64,000 nt of DNA from Posidoniimonas corsicana (GTDB taxonomy: Bacteria > Planctomycetota > Planctomycetia > Pirellulales > Lacipirellulaceae): the NCBI RefSeq assembly GCF_007859765.1, contig NZ_SIHJ01000001.1, positions 1,756,067-1,820,066 on the forward strand, given 5' to 3'. Made by a program: the position numbers and the translations under genes. A model generated the notes under the pieces. The model did not search any database and was not told the DNA's origin. It was given only the letters and a program-made list of their open reading frames with translations. Shown in pieces: positions 42,903-53,010 of the stretch (positions are counted from its first letter, which is position 1; the number at the start of each line of letters is the position of its first letter).

Positions 42903-43763
42903 TCAGTCGGCCGTCTGCTTCCAGGCCGCGGCCTCCTCGCCGTCGAGCCGGAGCGTGAGGCACTTTGCGCTGCCGCCGGCTTTGACGAACTCGCCCAGCG
43001 GGGTGGCGATCGGCGTGTAGCCTCGCTCCTTGAGCTGCTTGTGGAGTTGGGGGCAGCCGGCGTTCGTGACCACCGTCTTGCCAACCACCACGGCGTTGCA
43101 GGCGAACGAGCGGGCCTCGTCTGCCGCGACGGGGATGAGCGTCGGGACGTTGGCCTCGAGGACCTTCTGGCCGTATTCGTCGAACGCGCCAGGGAAATAG
43201 ACGGCCTCGGATTGCGATAGCGGGCAGAAGCAGGTGTCGAGGTGGTAGTAGTACGGGTCGGCCAGCTCGAGCGGCAGCACCCGCACGCCGAGCATCTCGC
43301 CGATCTGCTGGTGGCCGCCGGCGTCGCTCCGCATACGGTAGCCGGCGTAGAGCGTGTCGCCGCAGAAGAGCGCGTCGCCGGCGCCCTCGAAGCTGAGGTC
43401 GGCGGGCGGGTCGTCGACCGAGAGGCCGTCGTGCTCGAGCCACGCGCGGTCGAGCGGCGTTTCGCCTTGCCGCTGCGGGTGCTTGAAGCGGGCCACGATC
43501 GCGCGGTCCCGGTAGACCATCGCGGCGTTGGCGGTGAACACCAGGTCGGGCAGGCCTTTGACGGGCGTCATGAGTTCGATCGACGCCCCGGCCGACTGGA
43601 GCGCGGCGCGCAGTCCGTCCCACTGCTCACCGGCCAGCTTGTGGTCCGCCTGCCGCTCGGTGCTCATCCAAGGATTGATTTCGTACTCGATGCCGTAGAA
43701 CAGCGGCGGGCACATGAGGATGCGGGGCTGGTTTGCAGCGTGGGTACTAGCGGGCGTGGTCAC
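42903..43763 (-). CDS. Amidinotransferase-fold enzyme, probable arginine dihydrolase
   Basis: A 286-residue guanidine-modifying enzyme. The GTG start at 43763 has AGGTGA just upstream. Residues follow the dimethylarginine dimethylaminohydrolase fold: NPWM with Asn30, LVFTANAAMV with Asn79, SFEGAGD with Glu126 and Asp130, YYYHLDTCF with His174, and nucleophile Cys268 in GGSAKCLTL. The match is closest to the N-terminal half of cyanobacterial ArgZ/AgrE, where Asn residues at these places support arginine dihydrolase activity (arginine to ornithine, CO2 and ammonia). DDAH activity is the alternative. It is the last gene of a three-gene operon whose first gene is the other half of that cyanobacterial enzyme. 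Confidence 0.82.
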   Translation of the reverse strand: MTTPASTHAANQPRILMCPPLFYGIEYEINPWMSTERQADHKLAGEQWDGLRAALQSAGASIELMTPVKGLPDLVFTANAAMVYRDRAIVARFKHPQRQGETPLDRAWLEHDGLSVDDPPADLSFEGAGDALFCGDTLYAGYRMRSDAGGHQQIGEMLGVRVLPLELADPYYYHLDTCFCPLSQSEAVYFPGAFDEYGQKVLEANVPTLIPVAADEARSFACNAVVVGKTVVTNAGCPQLHKQLKERGYTPIATPLGEFVKAGGSAKCLTLRLDGEEAAAWKQTAD

Positions 43764-43800
43764 GATTCACCTTACTAAGCCATCCATCGGTTTCGAGATA

Positions 43801-44292
43801 CTAATCTGGAATGTCCCCACGGAGCTCCTCGCAAAACTGTGCGAAACCTTTCGCCGTTCGTTTGCCTTGTGGAGTCGTCGCAAGGTAACGACTAAGCCTA
43901 GACGGGCTCATGGCACCTTCATGCTCGATGTGAGAAATTCCTTCGGAGGTCGCTTGCCATAAGACGTGGTCTGAATGGAGGTGCTGGTCCCTTTTTGCAT
44001 CTTGGAGGCAACGGCCGACAAAGTTGGGACACTCCCAACAATCGCCTATTCGGGGGAAGCAGTTTTCAGGCAGAAAGATGACGCTCCTTGCCGCTTTCTG
44101 CGAACCCAAGAGGCCGAATTCTCTCCAACACACGATCGCGTTTTCATGAACATGCCAGTGCTCTTCGGGACGGCTGTACCAGTAGAGCGGTAGGCTTGTT
44201 ACGCCTGTCAGGAGCAGAAATGTCTTGAAGCTGAAGCGGGGCCGCCATGCCGGCTTGATGCGGGGGACGCCGTTGATGTACTCCACCTTCAT
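43801..44292 (-). CDS. Small membrane protein with cysteine-rich outer part
   Basis: A 163-residue protein starting MKVEYINGVPRIKPAW. Its ATG shares one base with the stop of the upstream gene (TGATG), so translation is coupled. Residues about 26-43 (FSFKTFLLLTGVTSLPLY) are a single membrane helix. The outer part holds seven or so cysteines, for instance ENCFPRIGDCWECPNFVGRC, and several histidines. I do not recognise a family. The base composition is slightly lower in GC than its neighbours. Being sandwiched in an arginine-to-proline operon suggests a link with sensing or export, but this is only context. Confidence 0.65.
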   Translation of the reverse strand: MKVEYINGVPRIKPAWRPRFSFKTFLLLTGVTSLPLYWYSRPEEHWHVHENAIVCWREFGLLGSQKAARSVIFLPENCFPRIGDCWECPNFVGRCLQDAKRDQHLHSDHVLWQATSEGISHIEHEGAMSPSRLSRYLATTPQGKRTAKGFAQFCEELRGDIPD

Positions 44293-45527
44293 CAGGATCG
44301 CACCTCGCTGACCAGCGACCGCAAGAACGGCTCGACATCGGTCACCAGGCCGACGGTTTGGAAGCTGCCGCGGTCGCTCAGCTTGATGACGGTCGACGGG
44401 TTGATGTCCACGCACACCACCTTCACCCAGGCCGGCAGCAGGTTGCCGACGGCGATGGAGTGCAGCGTGGTGGCGATCATCAGGCAGAACGTGACGTCGC
44501 GGATCCCGTCGCGCATCTGCCGCTGCGCGTCCAGCACATCGGTGATGACATCGGGCAGCGGGCCGTCGTCGCGGATGCTGCCGGCCAGCAGGAAATCGAC
44601 GTTGTGCTTCACACAATCGTGCATGACCCCGGAGGTGAGCATCCCTTGGTCGACGGCTGCGGCAATCGACCCCGCGCGGCGGACCCGGTTAATGGCCCGC
44701 AGGTGGTGCTCGTGACCCGCCTCGGCGATGGTGGCGTCGTCCAGGTGCACGCCCAGGCTGGTGCCGAACATCGCCTGCTCGATGTCGTGCGTGGCCAGGG
44801 CGTTGCCGGCGAACAGCTTGTGCACGTAGCCGCCCTGGATCAGCTCAGACAGCAACGGGCCGCTGCCGGTGTGCACGATCGCCGGGCCGCCGACAATCAG
44901 CGTCTTGCCGCGGCCCGCCCGGTTCTCGCGGAGCAGCTCGGCGATCTTACGCACCTGGGCGGCCTTGGGCTTCTCGGTCGACACAGCGCTGTTCATGAAC
45001 GCGAACGCGTGCCCGCCGTCGTCGCCGCGGTCGGGGGGGAACACCCGCACGCCGGCGTGGCCGATCACGACCCGATCGCCTGGCTTGACATCGGACATCG
45101 GCACGCAGCGGGGCCCGGCCTCCGAATCGATCACGACGCCGCAGTCCATCTCCTGGTCGGCGACCCCCACCCAGTGATCGCCGAGTCGCACCTCGGTCCG
45201 CTGGTTGGTCGAAGAGTAGAAGCCTTCGGGCAGCACGCCGGCCTGCGTGACGGGCTCGGTTTGGCAGTCGACGCTGTGTACGGGCACGGCGCCGTGGTCG
45301 GAGATGGCGGCCAGGATCGCCTGCAGGGCGGGCTCGCTGGGGGCACGCACCTCGACCAACGCGCGGCTGGGGTCGTTGCGGCCCTGGCCGATGGTAATCG
45401 ACTTGATCTTGAACGTTCCCCCGCCCGAGGTGACGGTGTCGAGCACCTTGGGCAGGATCAGGCTATCGATGATGTGGCCGGCGACCTCGACATCTTCGAC
45501 GTGGTCGGCGGGGCTAGCGTCGGGCAT
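44292..45527 (-). CDS. TIGR00300/LOR-SDH family protein, probable ornithine cyclodeaminase
   Basis: A 411-residue protein. The ATG at 45527 follows GAGAGGA; a longer frame to 45608 adds an arginine-rich leader and is unlikely. The sequence matches the C-terminal half of cyanobacterial AgrE/ArgZ and the archaeal enzymes of TIGR00300, which convert ornithine to proline and ammonia with NAD. Visible blocks are SITIGQGRNDPSRALVEVRA, YSSTNQRTEVRLGDHWVGV, DCGVVIDSEAG, LIVGGPAIVHTGSGPL and GNALATHDIEQAMFGTSLGV. It starts the operon whose third gene is the amidinotransferase-fold enzyme, so the two halves of the cyanobacterial fusion are separate genes here. Confidence 0.85.
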   Translation of the reverse strand: MPDASPADHVEDVEVAGHIIDSLILPKVLDTVTSGGGTFKIKSITIGQGRNDPSRALVEVRAPSEPALQAILAAISDHGAVPVHSVDCQTEPVTQAGVLPEGFYSSTNQRTEVRLGDHWVGVADQEMDCGVVIDSEAGPRCVPMSDVKPGDRVVIGHAGVRVFPPDRGDDGGHAFAFMNSAVSTEKPKAAQVRKIAELLRENRAGRGKTLIVGGPAIVHTGSGPLLSELIQGGYVHKLFAGNALATHDIEQAMFGTSLGVHLDDATIAEAGHEHHLRAINRVRRAGSIAAAVDQGMLTSGVMHDCVKHNVDFLLAGSIRDDGPLPDVITDVLDAQRQMRDGIRDVTFCLMIATTLHSIAVGNLLPAWVKVVCVDINPSTVIKLSDRGSFQTVGLVTDVEPFLRSLVSEVRS

Positions 45528-45615
45528 GGCGGTCCTCTCCCTTCCGGACGGTTTACGCAGATTGCCAGCTCGGCCGGGGCGGCGGGTCCGACTTCCTGAG
45601 TCGGCCACAAACCCC

Positions 45616-45621
45616 TATAAT
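45616..45621 (+). promoter_or_regulatory. TATAAT box for the disordered protein gene
   Basis: A perfect TATAAT lies 80 bases before the chosen ATG at 45701, in the 173-base divergent spacer. No -35 match is clear. Its place excludes the upstream in-frame ATG at 45620 as the start, since that lies within the box region. Confidence 0.5.
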
Positions 45622-45700
45622 GATGAATCTTACGTCTAATCGGCGCCGCAGGCAGGCGCCACGGCCGGCAAAAAAGCCGTATCGGAACCAACCGAGTCAA

Positions 45701-46834
45701 ATGAGCGATCAAAACAAGAGCAACTGGGACGAACTCGCGAGCCAGCTAGGCGCCGCTCCCTCGGATGAGGTTGAGCAGCAGCCGGAGGCCCGTTCCCCCG
45801 CGTCGCAACCTACCCAGCCGACCGAGGACGTCGAGTACGACGAGCCGACCCGCCCCGCTAGCGGCTGGGACAACCTGCTAGGCGACTTCGGCATCGACGC
45901 CCCCGCCGCGAAGCCGGTTAGCCCCACGCCCCCGCCGGCGACGGCTCAGGCGGCGCCGCCACCCGCGGCCGAGCCCGAGCAGCCTGTCGCGCCCAGTGAG
46001 CCTGCGCCGCCGGCGGCGTTCGCGGCCGAACTGCAGGCGGATACCCAAGACGACGCGGTATCAAAACGCAGCGACGACACCGTTCTCGAGGATCCCGCCG
46101 ACGACGAGCCGGCGGACCAGCAGGTGCGGGTCGAGCCCGCCGCCGAGCAGGCAAGCGAGCCTGCCGAAGCAGCCGATCAGGCAGAGCAGCCCGCCCCCAG
46201 CAAGTGGGACCTGGCGCCGAAGTCGCAGCTCACGCTGCCGGACTGGTTCCCGTTCGCGGGCAAGCGTTCCAAGGCGCCGGTTGCCCCCGCCCCTGAAACG
46301 CCCGAGTCGGCAGAAGAGCCTCCTGCACGCTCCGAGTCCGACGCGCCCGCCGCAAAGCAGGCGCCCGCCGACACGGACAACGATGAAGAGCACGCCGACG
46401 CCCCGTCCGACGGCGAGGCCGCCGGTGGCGATCAGCCGCCGAAGGAAGAGGGCAACGGCCAGGAGCGCACCGGCCGCCGCCGCCGCCGCCGTGGGCGCCG
46501 CCGCCGCTCTTCTTCGACCCCGGTCGACACCGCGACCACCGCCGAGGAGGAGGCCGCCGAGGCGGTGGACGAGAGCTTCGCCGCGCTCGGCGAGGTAGAT
46601 GAACCTCAGGACATGGTGGCCTCCGAAGGCGGTGCGGACGACGCTCAAGAGGATGCCGATGACGACGGCGCAACGCCCAAGCACCGCAGCGTCCCTTCGT
46701 GGGGCGACGCCATCTCGGTGGTAGTCGACGCGAACATCGCGGCCCGGTCCGAGCGCAAGAAGTTCAACTCGCGTGGCGGGTCTGGCGGCCGCGGCCGCCG
46801 TGGCGGTCGGCGGCGGAAGAAGCCGACCTCCTAA
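45701..46834 (+). CDS. Intrinsically disordered acidic protein with Trp motifs and Arg-rich tail
   Basis: A 377-residue protein of low complexity starting MSDQNKSNWDELASQLG. It is mostly Ala, Pro, Glu, Asp and Gln, with three short tryptophan motifs, NWDELASQLG, GWDNLLGDFGI and KWDLAPKSQLTLPDWFPF. Near residue 265 comes TGRRRRRRGRRRRSSST, then an acidic stretch, and the last 30 residues contain FNSRGGSGGRGRRGGRR, an RGG-like segment. Such tails bind RNA or nucleic acid in RNase E-like scaffolds. No catalytic domain is seen. A scaffold whose Trp motifs recruit partners and whose tail binds RNA is a testable guess. It is divergent from the arginine operon. Confidence 0.7.
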   Translation: MSDQNKSNWDELASQLGAAPSDEVEQQPEARSPASQPTQPTEDVEYDEPTRPASGWDNLLGDFGIDAPAAKPVSPTPPPATAQAAPPPAAEPEQPVAPSEPAPPAAFAAELQADTQDDAVSKRSDDTVLEDPADDEPADQQVRVEPAAEQASEPAEAADQAEQPAPSKWDLAPKSQLTLPDWFPFAGKRSKAPVAPAPETPESAEEPPARSESDAPAAKQAPADTDNDEEHADAPSDGEAAGGDQPPKEEGNGQERTGRRRRRRGRRRRSSSTPVDTATTAEEEAAEAVDESFAALGEVDEPQDMVASEGGADDAQEDADDDGATPKHRSVPSWGDAISVVVDANIAARSERKKFNSRGGSGGRGRRGGRRRKKPTS

Positions 46835-47439
46835 TCGGCTGCCCGCTGAGGCCTACTCGACGAAGCTGCTCGACGCCGCCGGCAAGGTCGGGTCCCCTCC
46901 GTTGGGGGGATTTTGCGGGCCCTCTGTCTAGCGCAATTGCTGATTCTGCAGCGCCGCGAGAAACCTAGTTTCCGAGCGGTTTCCGGCGGTTTGCGCACAT
47001 CGCGCCGGAAGAACTTCCAAAGTCGGTGTTGCCCGCGGCGCAATTCCGATTGATACTTTAAGTGAACGAGGGCTTGTTTGCCGGCATGGTTTCGCCGGCG
47101 CCTGCTCCCTCTGTTCGCGACAATCCCCACCTTCCGCTCTTTGCCAATTTCGCCCTCGGGCGTTTCTAAGAGTCGCGACGGGAGCCTTGTTTGCCTCCCG
47201 CGTGCCGGGCGGGTTCTCTCTCTCCGCCCCCTCTGCCGCACGCCCGCTGCCGTGCGAAATCCGCTACGGGCAGGCCGTTTGACGGCGGGCGCGATTGTCG
47301 GGAGTGAATGGCTGGTGCGTTGGAAACGATGGGACAGCAAGGACGCGCGGGCCGGGGCAAGCCCGAACGGAACCCGCCGTTGTTGCGTCCCTAAGAGAAT
47401 ATCCAGGGTCATTCGTATCTTTATCCAGGAGCGCGCGGC
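46835..47439. other. Intergenic region with long leader of the prkA operon
   Basis: This 605-base stretch has no supported gene. TCCCC at 46893 pairs with GGGGGA at 46905-46910 and TTTT follows, a weak terminator for the gene before. A sigma-70-like pair, TTGCCC at 47029-47034 and GATACT at 47052-47057 with a 17-base spacer, would start the prkA transcript near 47064, leaving a leader of about 375 bases before the ATG. The leader has several GC-rich stems but no riboswitch I recognise. Confidence 0.45.
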
Positions 47440-49500
<2,061 letters not shown>

Positions 49501-49530
49501 CCGCAACCAATGCCCAGTTGGCCTCGATCA

Positions 49531-49598
49531 CCCCACCCCGCCAGGGGTGGGGCTGGAACACAACAACGCTGACCAGTCCCATCCCTTACCGGGGTGGG
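49531..49598 (+). other. Two hairpins between prkA and yhbH
   Basis: CCCCACCCC (49531-49539) pairs with GGGGTGGGG (49544-49552) around GCCA, and CCCATCCC (49578-49585) pairs with GGGGTGGG (49591-49598) with one G-U pair. The first differs by one base from the 20-base core of the terminator stem at 42555. No U run follows, so read-through to yhbH is likely, perhaps with lowered expression. Confidence 0.6.
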
Positions 49599-49611
49599 CC
49601 AATAGAGCCCA

Positions 49612-50724
49612 ATGCCGCTAGATATCGAGAGAGACCAACGCCGCTTCCGCGAGATTGTCCGCGGCCGCCTGCGCAAGAACCTCCGCAAGTACGTCACGCA
49701 GGGCGAGATGATGGGCCGCAAGGGGAAGGACCTCGTGTCGATCCCCATCCCGTCGCTCGACGTGCCGCGGTTCCGGTTTGGCGACAACGGCGCCGGTGGC
49801 GTCGGCACGGGCGACGGTGAGGAGGGGCAGCCGGTCGGCAAGGGCGGCCAGCCCCAGGGCGGGCCGGGTGAGGCGGGGAGCGACCCCGGCAGCGAGCACT
49901 TCATGGAGGTCGACGTCAGCCTCGACGAACTGGCGGAGATCCTGGGCGATGAGCTTGAGCTCCCCCGCATCCAGCCCAAGGGCGACGCCAACCTGCAGGA
50001 CGAAAAGGCCAAGTACGACAGCATCCGCTCCACCGGTCCCGAGTCGCTCCGGCACAAGAAGCGGACCTATCTCAAGGCGCTCAAGCGGCAGATCTCGACC
50101 GGCGAGTACACCGCCAGCGACCCGCGGGTCGTGCCGATCAAGTCGGACAAGCAGTACCGCAGCTGGAGCACGGTCCAGCACCCGGAGGTCAACGCGGTCA
50201 TCATTTACGTGATGGACGTCTCGGGCAGCATGACCGACGACCAGAAGGAGATCGTCCGCACCGAGGCATTCTGGATCGACACCTGGCTCGGCAGCCAGTA
50301 CCAGGGCCTGGAGAAACGCTACATCATCCACGACGCGGTGGCCAAGGAGGTCGACGAGCACACCTTCTACCACACCCGTGAGTCGGGCGGCACGCGGATT
50401 TCCAGCGCGTACAAGGTGTGCGCCGACCTGATCGAGAAGCAGTTCCCGCCGGCCGACTGGAACATCTACGTGTTCCAATTCTCCGATGGTGACAACTGGG
50501 GCGAGGACAACGAAAAGGCGTTCTCGCAGCTCGGCGAGCGGATCCTGCCCCACGTCAACCTCTACGCCTACGGTCAGGTCGAAAGCCCGTACGGCAGCGG
50601 CGAGTTCCTCGGCCGCCTGAAGAGCCGCTTCGGCGAGAACCACGAGGCGATCGTCACCAGCGAGATTGAGGATAAAGACGCGATCTACGAGTCGATTAAG
50701 ACGTTCCTCGGCAAAGGCAAGTAA
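49612..50724 (+). CDS. YeaH/YhbH family protein with von Willebrand A domain
   Basis: A 370-residue protein of the DUF444 family. The N-terminus is basic and disordered up to about residue 90, with a glycine-rich stretch near residues 60-85. The C-terminal half is a von Willebrand A-like domain with the metal-ion-dependent adhesion motif DVSGSMTD at residues 202-209, and later [15 protein letters not shown]. This family always neighbours prkA and spoVR, and its product likely docks with PrkA as a substrate or adaptor. The start is at the ATG 111 bases after prkA. It precedes spoVR by 90 bases. Confidence 0.93.
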   Translation: MPLDIERDQRRFREIVRGRLRKNLRKYVTQGEMMGRKGKDLVSIPIPSLDVPRFRFGDNGAGGVGTGDGEEGQPVGKGGQPQGGPGEAGSDPGSEHFMEVDVSLDELAEILGDELELPRIQPKGDANLQDEKAKYDSIRSTGPESLRHKKRTYLKALKRQISTGEYTASDPRVVPIKSDKQYRSWSTVQHPEVNAVIIYVMDVSGSMTDDQKEIVRTEAFWIDTWLGSQYQGLEKRYIIHDAVAKEVDEHTFYHTRESGGTRISSAYKVCADLIEKQFPPADWNIYVFQFSDGDNWGEDNEKAFSQLGERILPHVNLYAYGQVESPYGSGEFLGRLKSRFGENHEAIVTSEIEDKDAIYESIKTFLGKGK

Positions 50725-50746
50725 CAAACCAAGCCAATCCCATGGC

Positions 50747-50808
50747 AGCCCACCCCTCGTGAAGTGGGCTGTAGGTAGCCAACAGCCGATGGCTGACAGC
50801 CAATAGCC
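50747..50808 (+). repeat. Hairpin and AGCC/GGCT repeats between yhbH and spoVR
   Basis: AGCCCAC (50747-50753) pairs with GTGGGCT (50764-50770), a degenerate copy of the CCCACCCC hairpin. It is followed by a run of AGCC units and one inverted AGCCGATGGCT at 50784-50794. Such AGCC-rich short repeats look like a dispersed non-coding repeat and not a gene. Confidence 0.5.
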
Positions 50809-50814
50809 ACCCAC

Positions 50815-52329
50815 ATGCCCATCTCAGAATTAGCCCCTCTGCCCGTTGAGCTCCAGGAGTGGCAGGAGAAGATCGAGAAGCTGGCCGCCGGTCACGGGCT
50901 CGACTTCTTCCCGACCATCTTCGAGATGGTCCCGGCCGATCGGCTCAACGAGATCGCCGCCAAGGGGGGCTTCCCGGTGCGGTACCCGCACTGGCGGTTT
51001 GGGATGGAGTACGAGAAGCTCGGCAAGGGCTACCACTACGGGCTGCAGAAGATCTACGAGCTGGTCATCAACAACGACCCCTGCTACGCCTACCTGATGG
51101 CGAGCAACGAGATGGTCGACCAGAAGCTGGTGATGGCCCACGTGTACGGACACTGTGACTTCTTCAAGTGCAACGCGTGGTTCGGCCACACCAACCGCAA
51201 GATGATGGACCAGATGGCCAACCACGGCGCGCGGATCCGCCGCTACATGGACGAGGTGGGCGTCGAGCCGGTCGAGGAGTTCATCGACGCCTGCCTGAGC
51301 ATCGAGGACCTGATCGACATCCACTCGCCGTTCATCAAACGCCGGGCCGATAAGCACGACAACGGCGAGAACAAGCACTCACCCCCGAAGCCGGCGCGGT
51401 TCGACAGCAAGGAGTACCTGGACCCGTTCGTGAATCCCAAGGCGGAGTACAAGCGGAATAACGCCGAGGACAACCCCCAGCCCCAGAGGCTCCCTGAGCG
51501 GCCCGAGCGGGACGTGATGCTGTTCCTCTTGGAGCAGGCGCCGCTCAACGCGTGGCAGGCGGACGTGCTGTCGATTATCCGCGACGAGGCCTACTACTTC
51601 GCCCCACAGGGCCAGACCAAGATCATGAACGAGGGTTGGGCCAGCTACTGGCACAGCAAGATGATGACCACCCAGATCGCCAGCGCGGCGGAGATCGTGC
51701 AGTTCGCCGATCACCACTCCGGCACGGTGGCGTCGTCAGGCGGTTCGCTGAACCCGTACAAGCTCGGCATCGAGCTGTTCCGCGACATCGAGGACCGCTG
51801 GAACCGCGGCGCCTACGGCAAGGAGTACGAGGACTGCGACGACTACGCTGAACGCCAGGACTGGGACCGCGAGCTCGGCGAGGGCCGGGACAAGATCTTC
51901 GAGGTCCGCCGTGTCCACAACGACCTGACCTTTATTGATTCGTTCCTGACGCTCGATTTTGTGCGTCAGCACAAGCTGTTCAAGTTTGGCTACAACCCGG
52001 GCACGGAGTACTATGAGATAGAGACCCGCGCCTTCCCCCAGGTCAAGCAGCAGCTGCTGGCCAACCTGACCAACCTCGGCCGGCCGCAGATCGCCGTGGT
52101 CGACGGCAACTACAAGAACCGCGGCGAGCTCTACCTGGAGCACGAGTACACGGGCGTCGAGTTGCAAACGAACTACGCGCAGGACACCCTGCGGAACCTG
52201 CACCGGCTGTGGACCCGCCCGGTGCACATCGCCACCATCCTCGACGAGACGCAGACCGTCATCTCCTTCGATGGCGGCGAGGTGTCGGTCGATCAGGGCG
52301 ACGACGTCGACCCGGATGACGACGATTGA
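50815..52329 (+). CDS. SpoVR family protein
   Basis: A 504-residue protein of the SpoVR/YcgB family, starting MPISELAPLPVELQEWQEK. In Bacillus it contributes to spore cortex formation; in other bacteria it works with YeaG/YeaH and its activity is unknown. Conserved parts include YPHWRFGMEYEKLGKGYHYG, NEMVDQKLVMAHVYGHCDFF, and NEGWASYWHSKMM, the last two with metal-binding-like His/Glu patterns. The C-terminus ends in an acidic Asp-rich run. No sporulation genes are nearby, so the stress-response role is the better guess. It is the third gene of the prkA operon. Confidence 0.94.
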   Translation: MPISELAPLPVELQEWQEKIEKLAAGHGLDFFPTIFEMVPADRLNEIAAKGGFPVRYPHWRFGMEYEKLGKGYHYGLQKIYELVINNDPCYAYLMASNEMVDQKLVMAHVYGHCDFFKCNAWFGHTNRKMMDQMANHGARIRRYMDEVGVEPVEEFIDACLSIEDLIDIHSPFIKRRADKHDNGENKHSPPKPARFDSKEYLDPFVNPKAEYKRNNAEDNPQPQRLPERPERDVMLFLLEQAPLNAWQADVLSIIRDEAYYFAPQGQTKIMNEGWASYWHSKMMTTQIASAAEIVQFADHHSGTVASSGGSLNPYKLGIELFRDIEDRWNRGAYGKEYEDCDDYAERQDWDRELGEGRDKIFEVRRVHNDLTFIDSFLTLDFVRQHKLFKFGYNPGTEYYEIETRAFPQVKQQLLANLTNLGRPQIAVVDGNYKNRGELYLEHEYTGVELQTNYAQDTLRNLHRLWTRPVHIATILDETQTVISFDGGEVSVDQGDDVDPDDDD

Positions 52330-52373
52330 TCCCCAAGCCAGTCGACGCCCGAACCGCCCGCAGACACCAACAC

Positions 52374-52844
52374 ATGCCCCTAGCCCACACACTCGCCGGC
52401 AAGCTGAACGCCGCTCAGATCGACGGGACGGTTGTCTCGGCGTCTGAGAACGGTGAGAAGCTCGTGGTGCGCGTCGACCGCGCGGGCACGCTGGCGTTGT
52501 CGCTGTTTGAGCTGCGGCTGGAGACCAACAAGCTGACCGGCGCGCCGATGCCGCACGTCAGGCTGGTGGCCCAACAGCTTACCGACAAGATCACCTACCT
52601 GCTGGAGCCGATCTGCCCTGTCGAAGCCGACGCTGAGGCGTGCGTCGTGCAGCTCCGCTCGACTAAGCCGCAGCAGGACGACGCTTCGCTCGCCTACTAC
52701 GAGCTGCTGGTAAGGACCGGCGGGTCGATCAGCCTGCACCGCTATGAGAAGCCAAGGGGCGGCCTGCGGCGCGAGGTCGCGATGCAGCTCACCAAGGAAG
52801 TCGTCAATCGTCTGGCCGGAGACTTCCTGGCCGCCGTGTCCTGA
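52374..52844 (+). CDS. Uncharacterised protein downstream of spoVR
   Basis: A 156-residue protein starting MPLAHTLAGKLNAAQIDG. A TTG at 52326 overlaps the spoVR stop and would give a longer N-terminus; the ATG is preferred. The sequence is mixed alpha/beta with a strand-rich centre (EKLVVRVDRAGTLALSLFEL) and no catalytic motif I recognise. It follows spoVR by 45 bases and is probably in the same transcript, giving a fourth member not found in the enteric version of the operon. I cannot give it a function. Confidence 0.6.
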   Translation: MPLAHTLAGKLNAAQIDGTVVSASENGEKLVVRVDRAGTLALSLFELRLETNKLTGAPMPHVRLVAQQLTDKITYLLEPICPVEADAEACVVQLRSTKPQQDDASLAYYELLVRTGGSISLHRYEKPRGGLRREVAMQLTKEVVNRLAGDFLAAVS

Positions 52845-53010
52845 TACAAGGACGTGGCGAGGCTCGGCGTTGCTAGCCGAGTCCCACTCTTTGCATTGCC
52901 TGCCTGCGGGTGCAGGATTTGTGGTTTCGACCAGTGGCGTTTGGTAGGCTCGCTGGACGCGACCTGCTCGGCATTCGTCGATTCCTCCCCTCCCCACAGG
53001 CAGCCCTCCC

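Noticed and set aside
47309-47324. A sigma-54-like promoter (TGGCTGG-N4-TTGG) upstream of prkA.
   Set aside because: The essential GC at the -12 element is replaced by GG, so the match is not good enough. No activator gene is near.
50815-52329. Sporulation function for the prkA-yhbH-spoVR genes.
   Set aside because: The name comes from Bacillus, but no spore-coat or cortex genes are near and planctomycetes do not sporulate as far as known; a stress role fits better.
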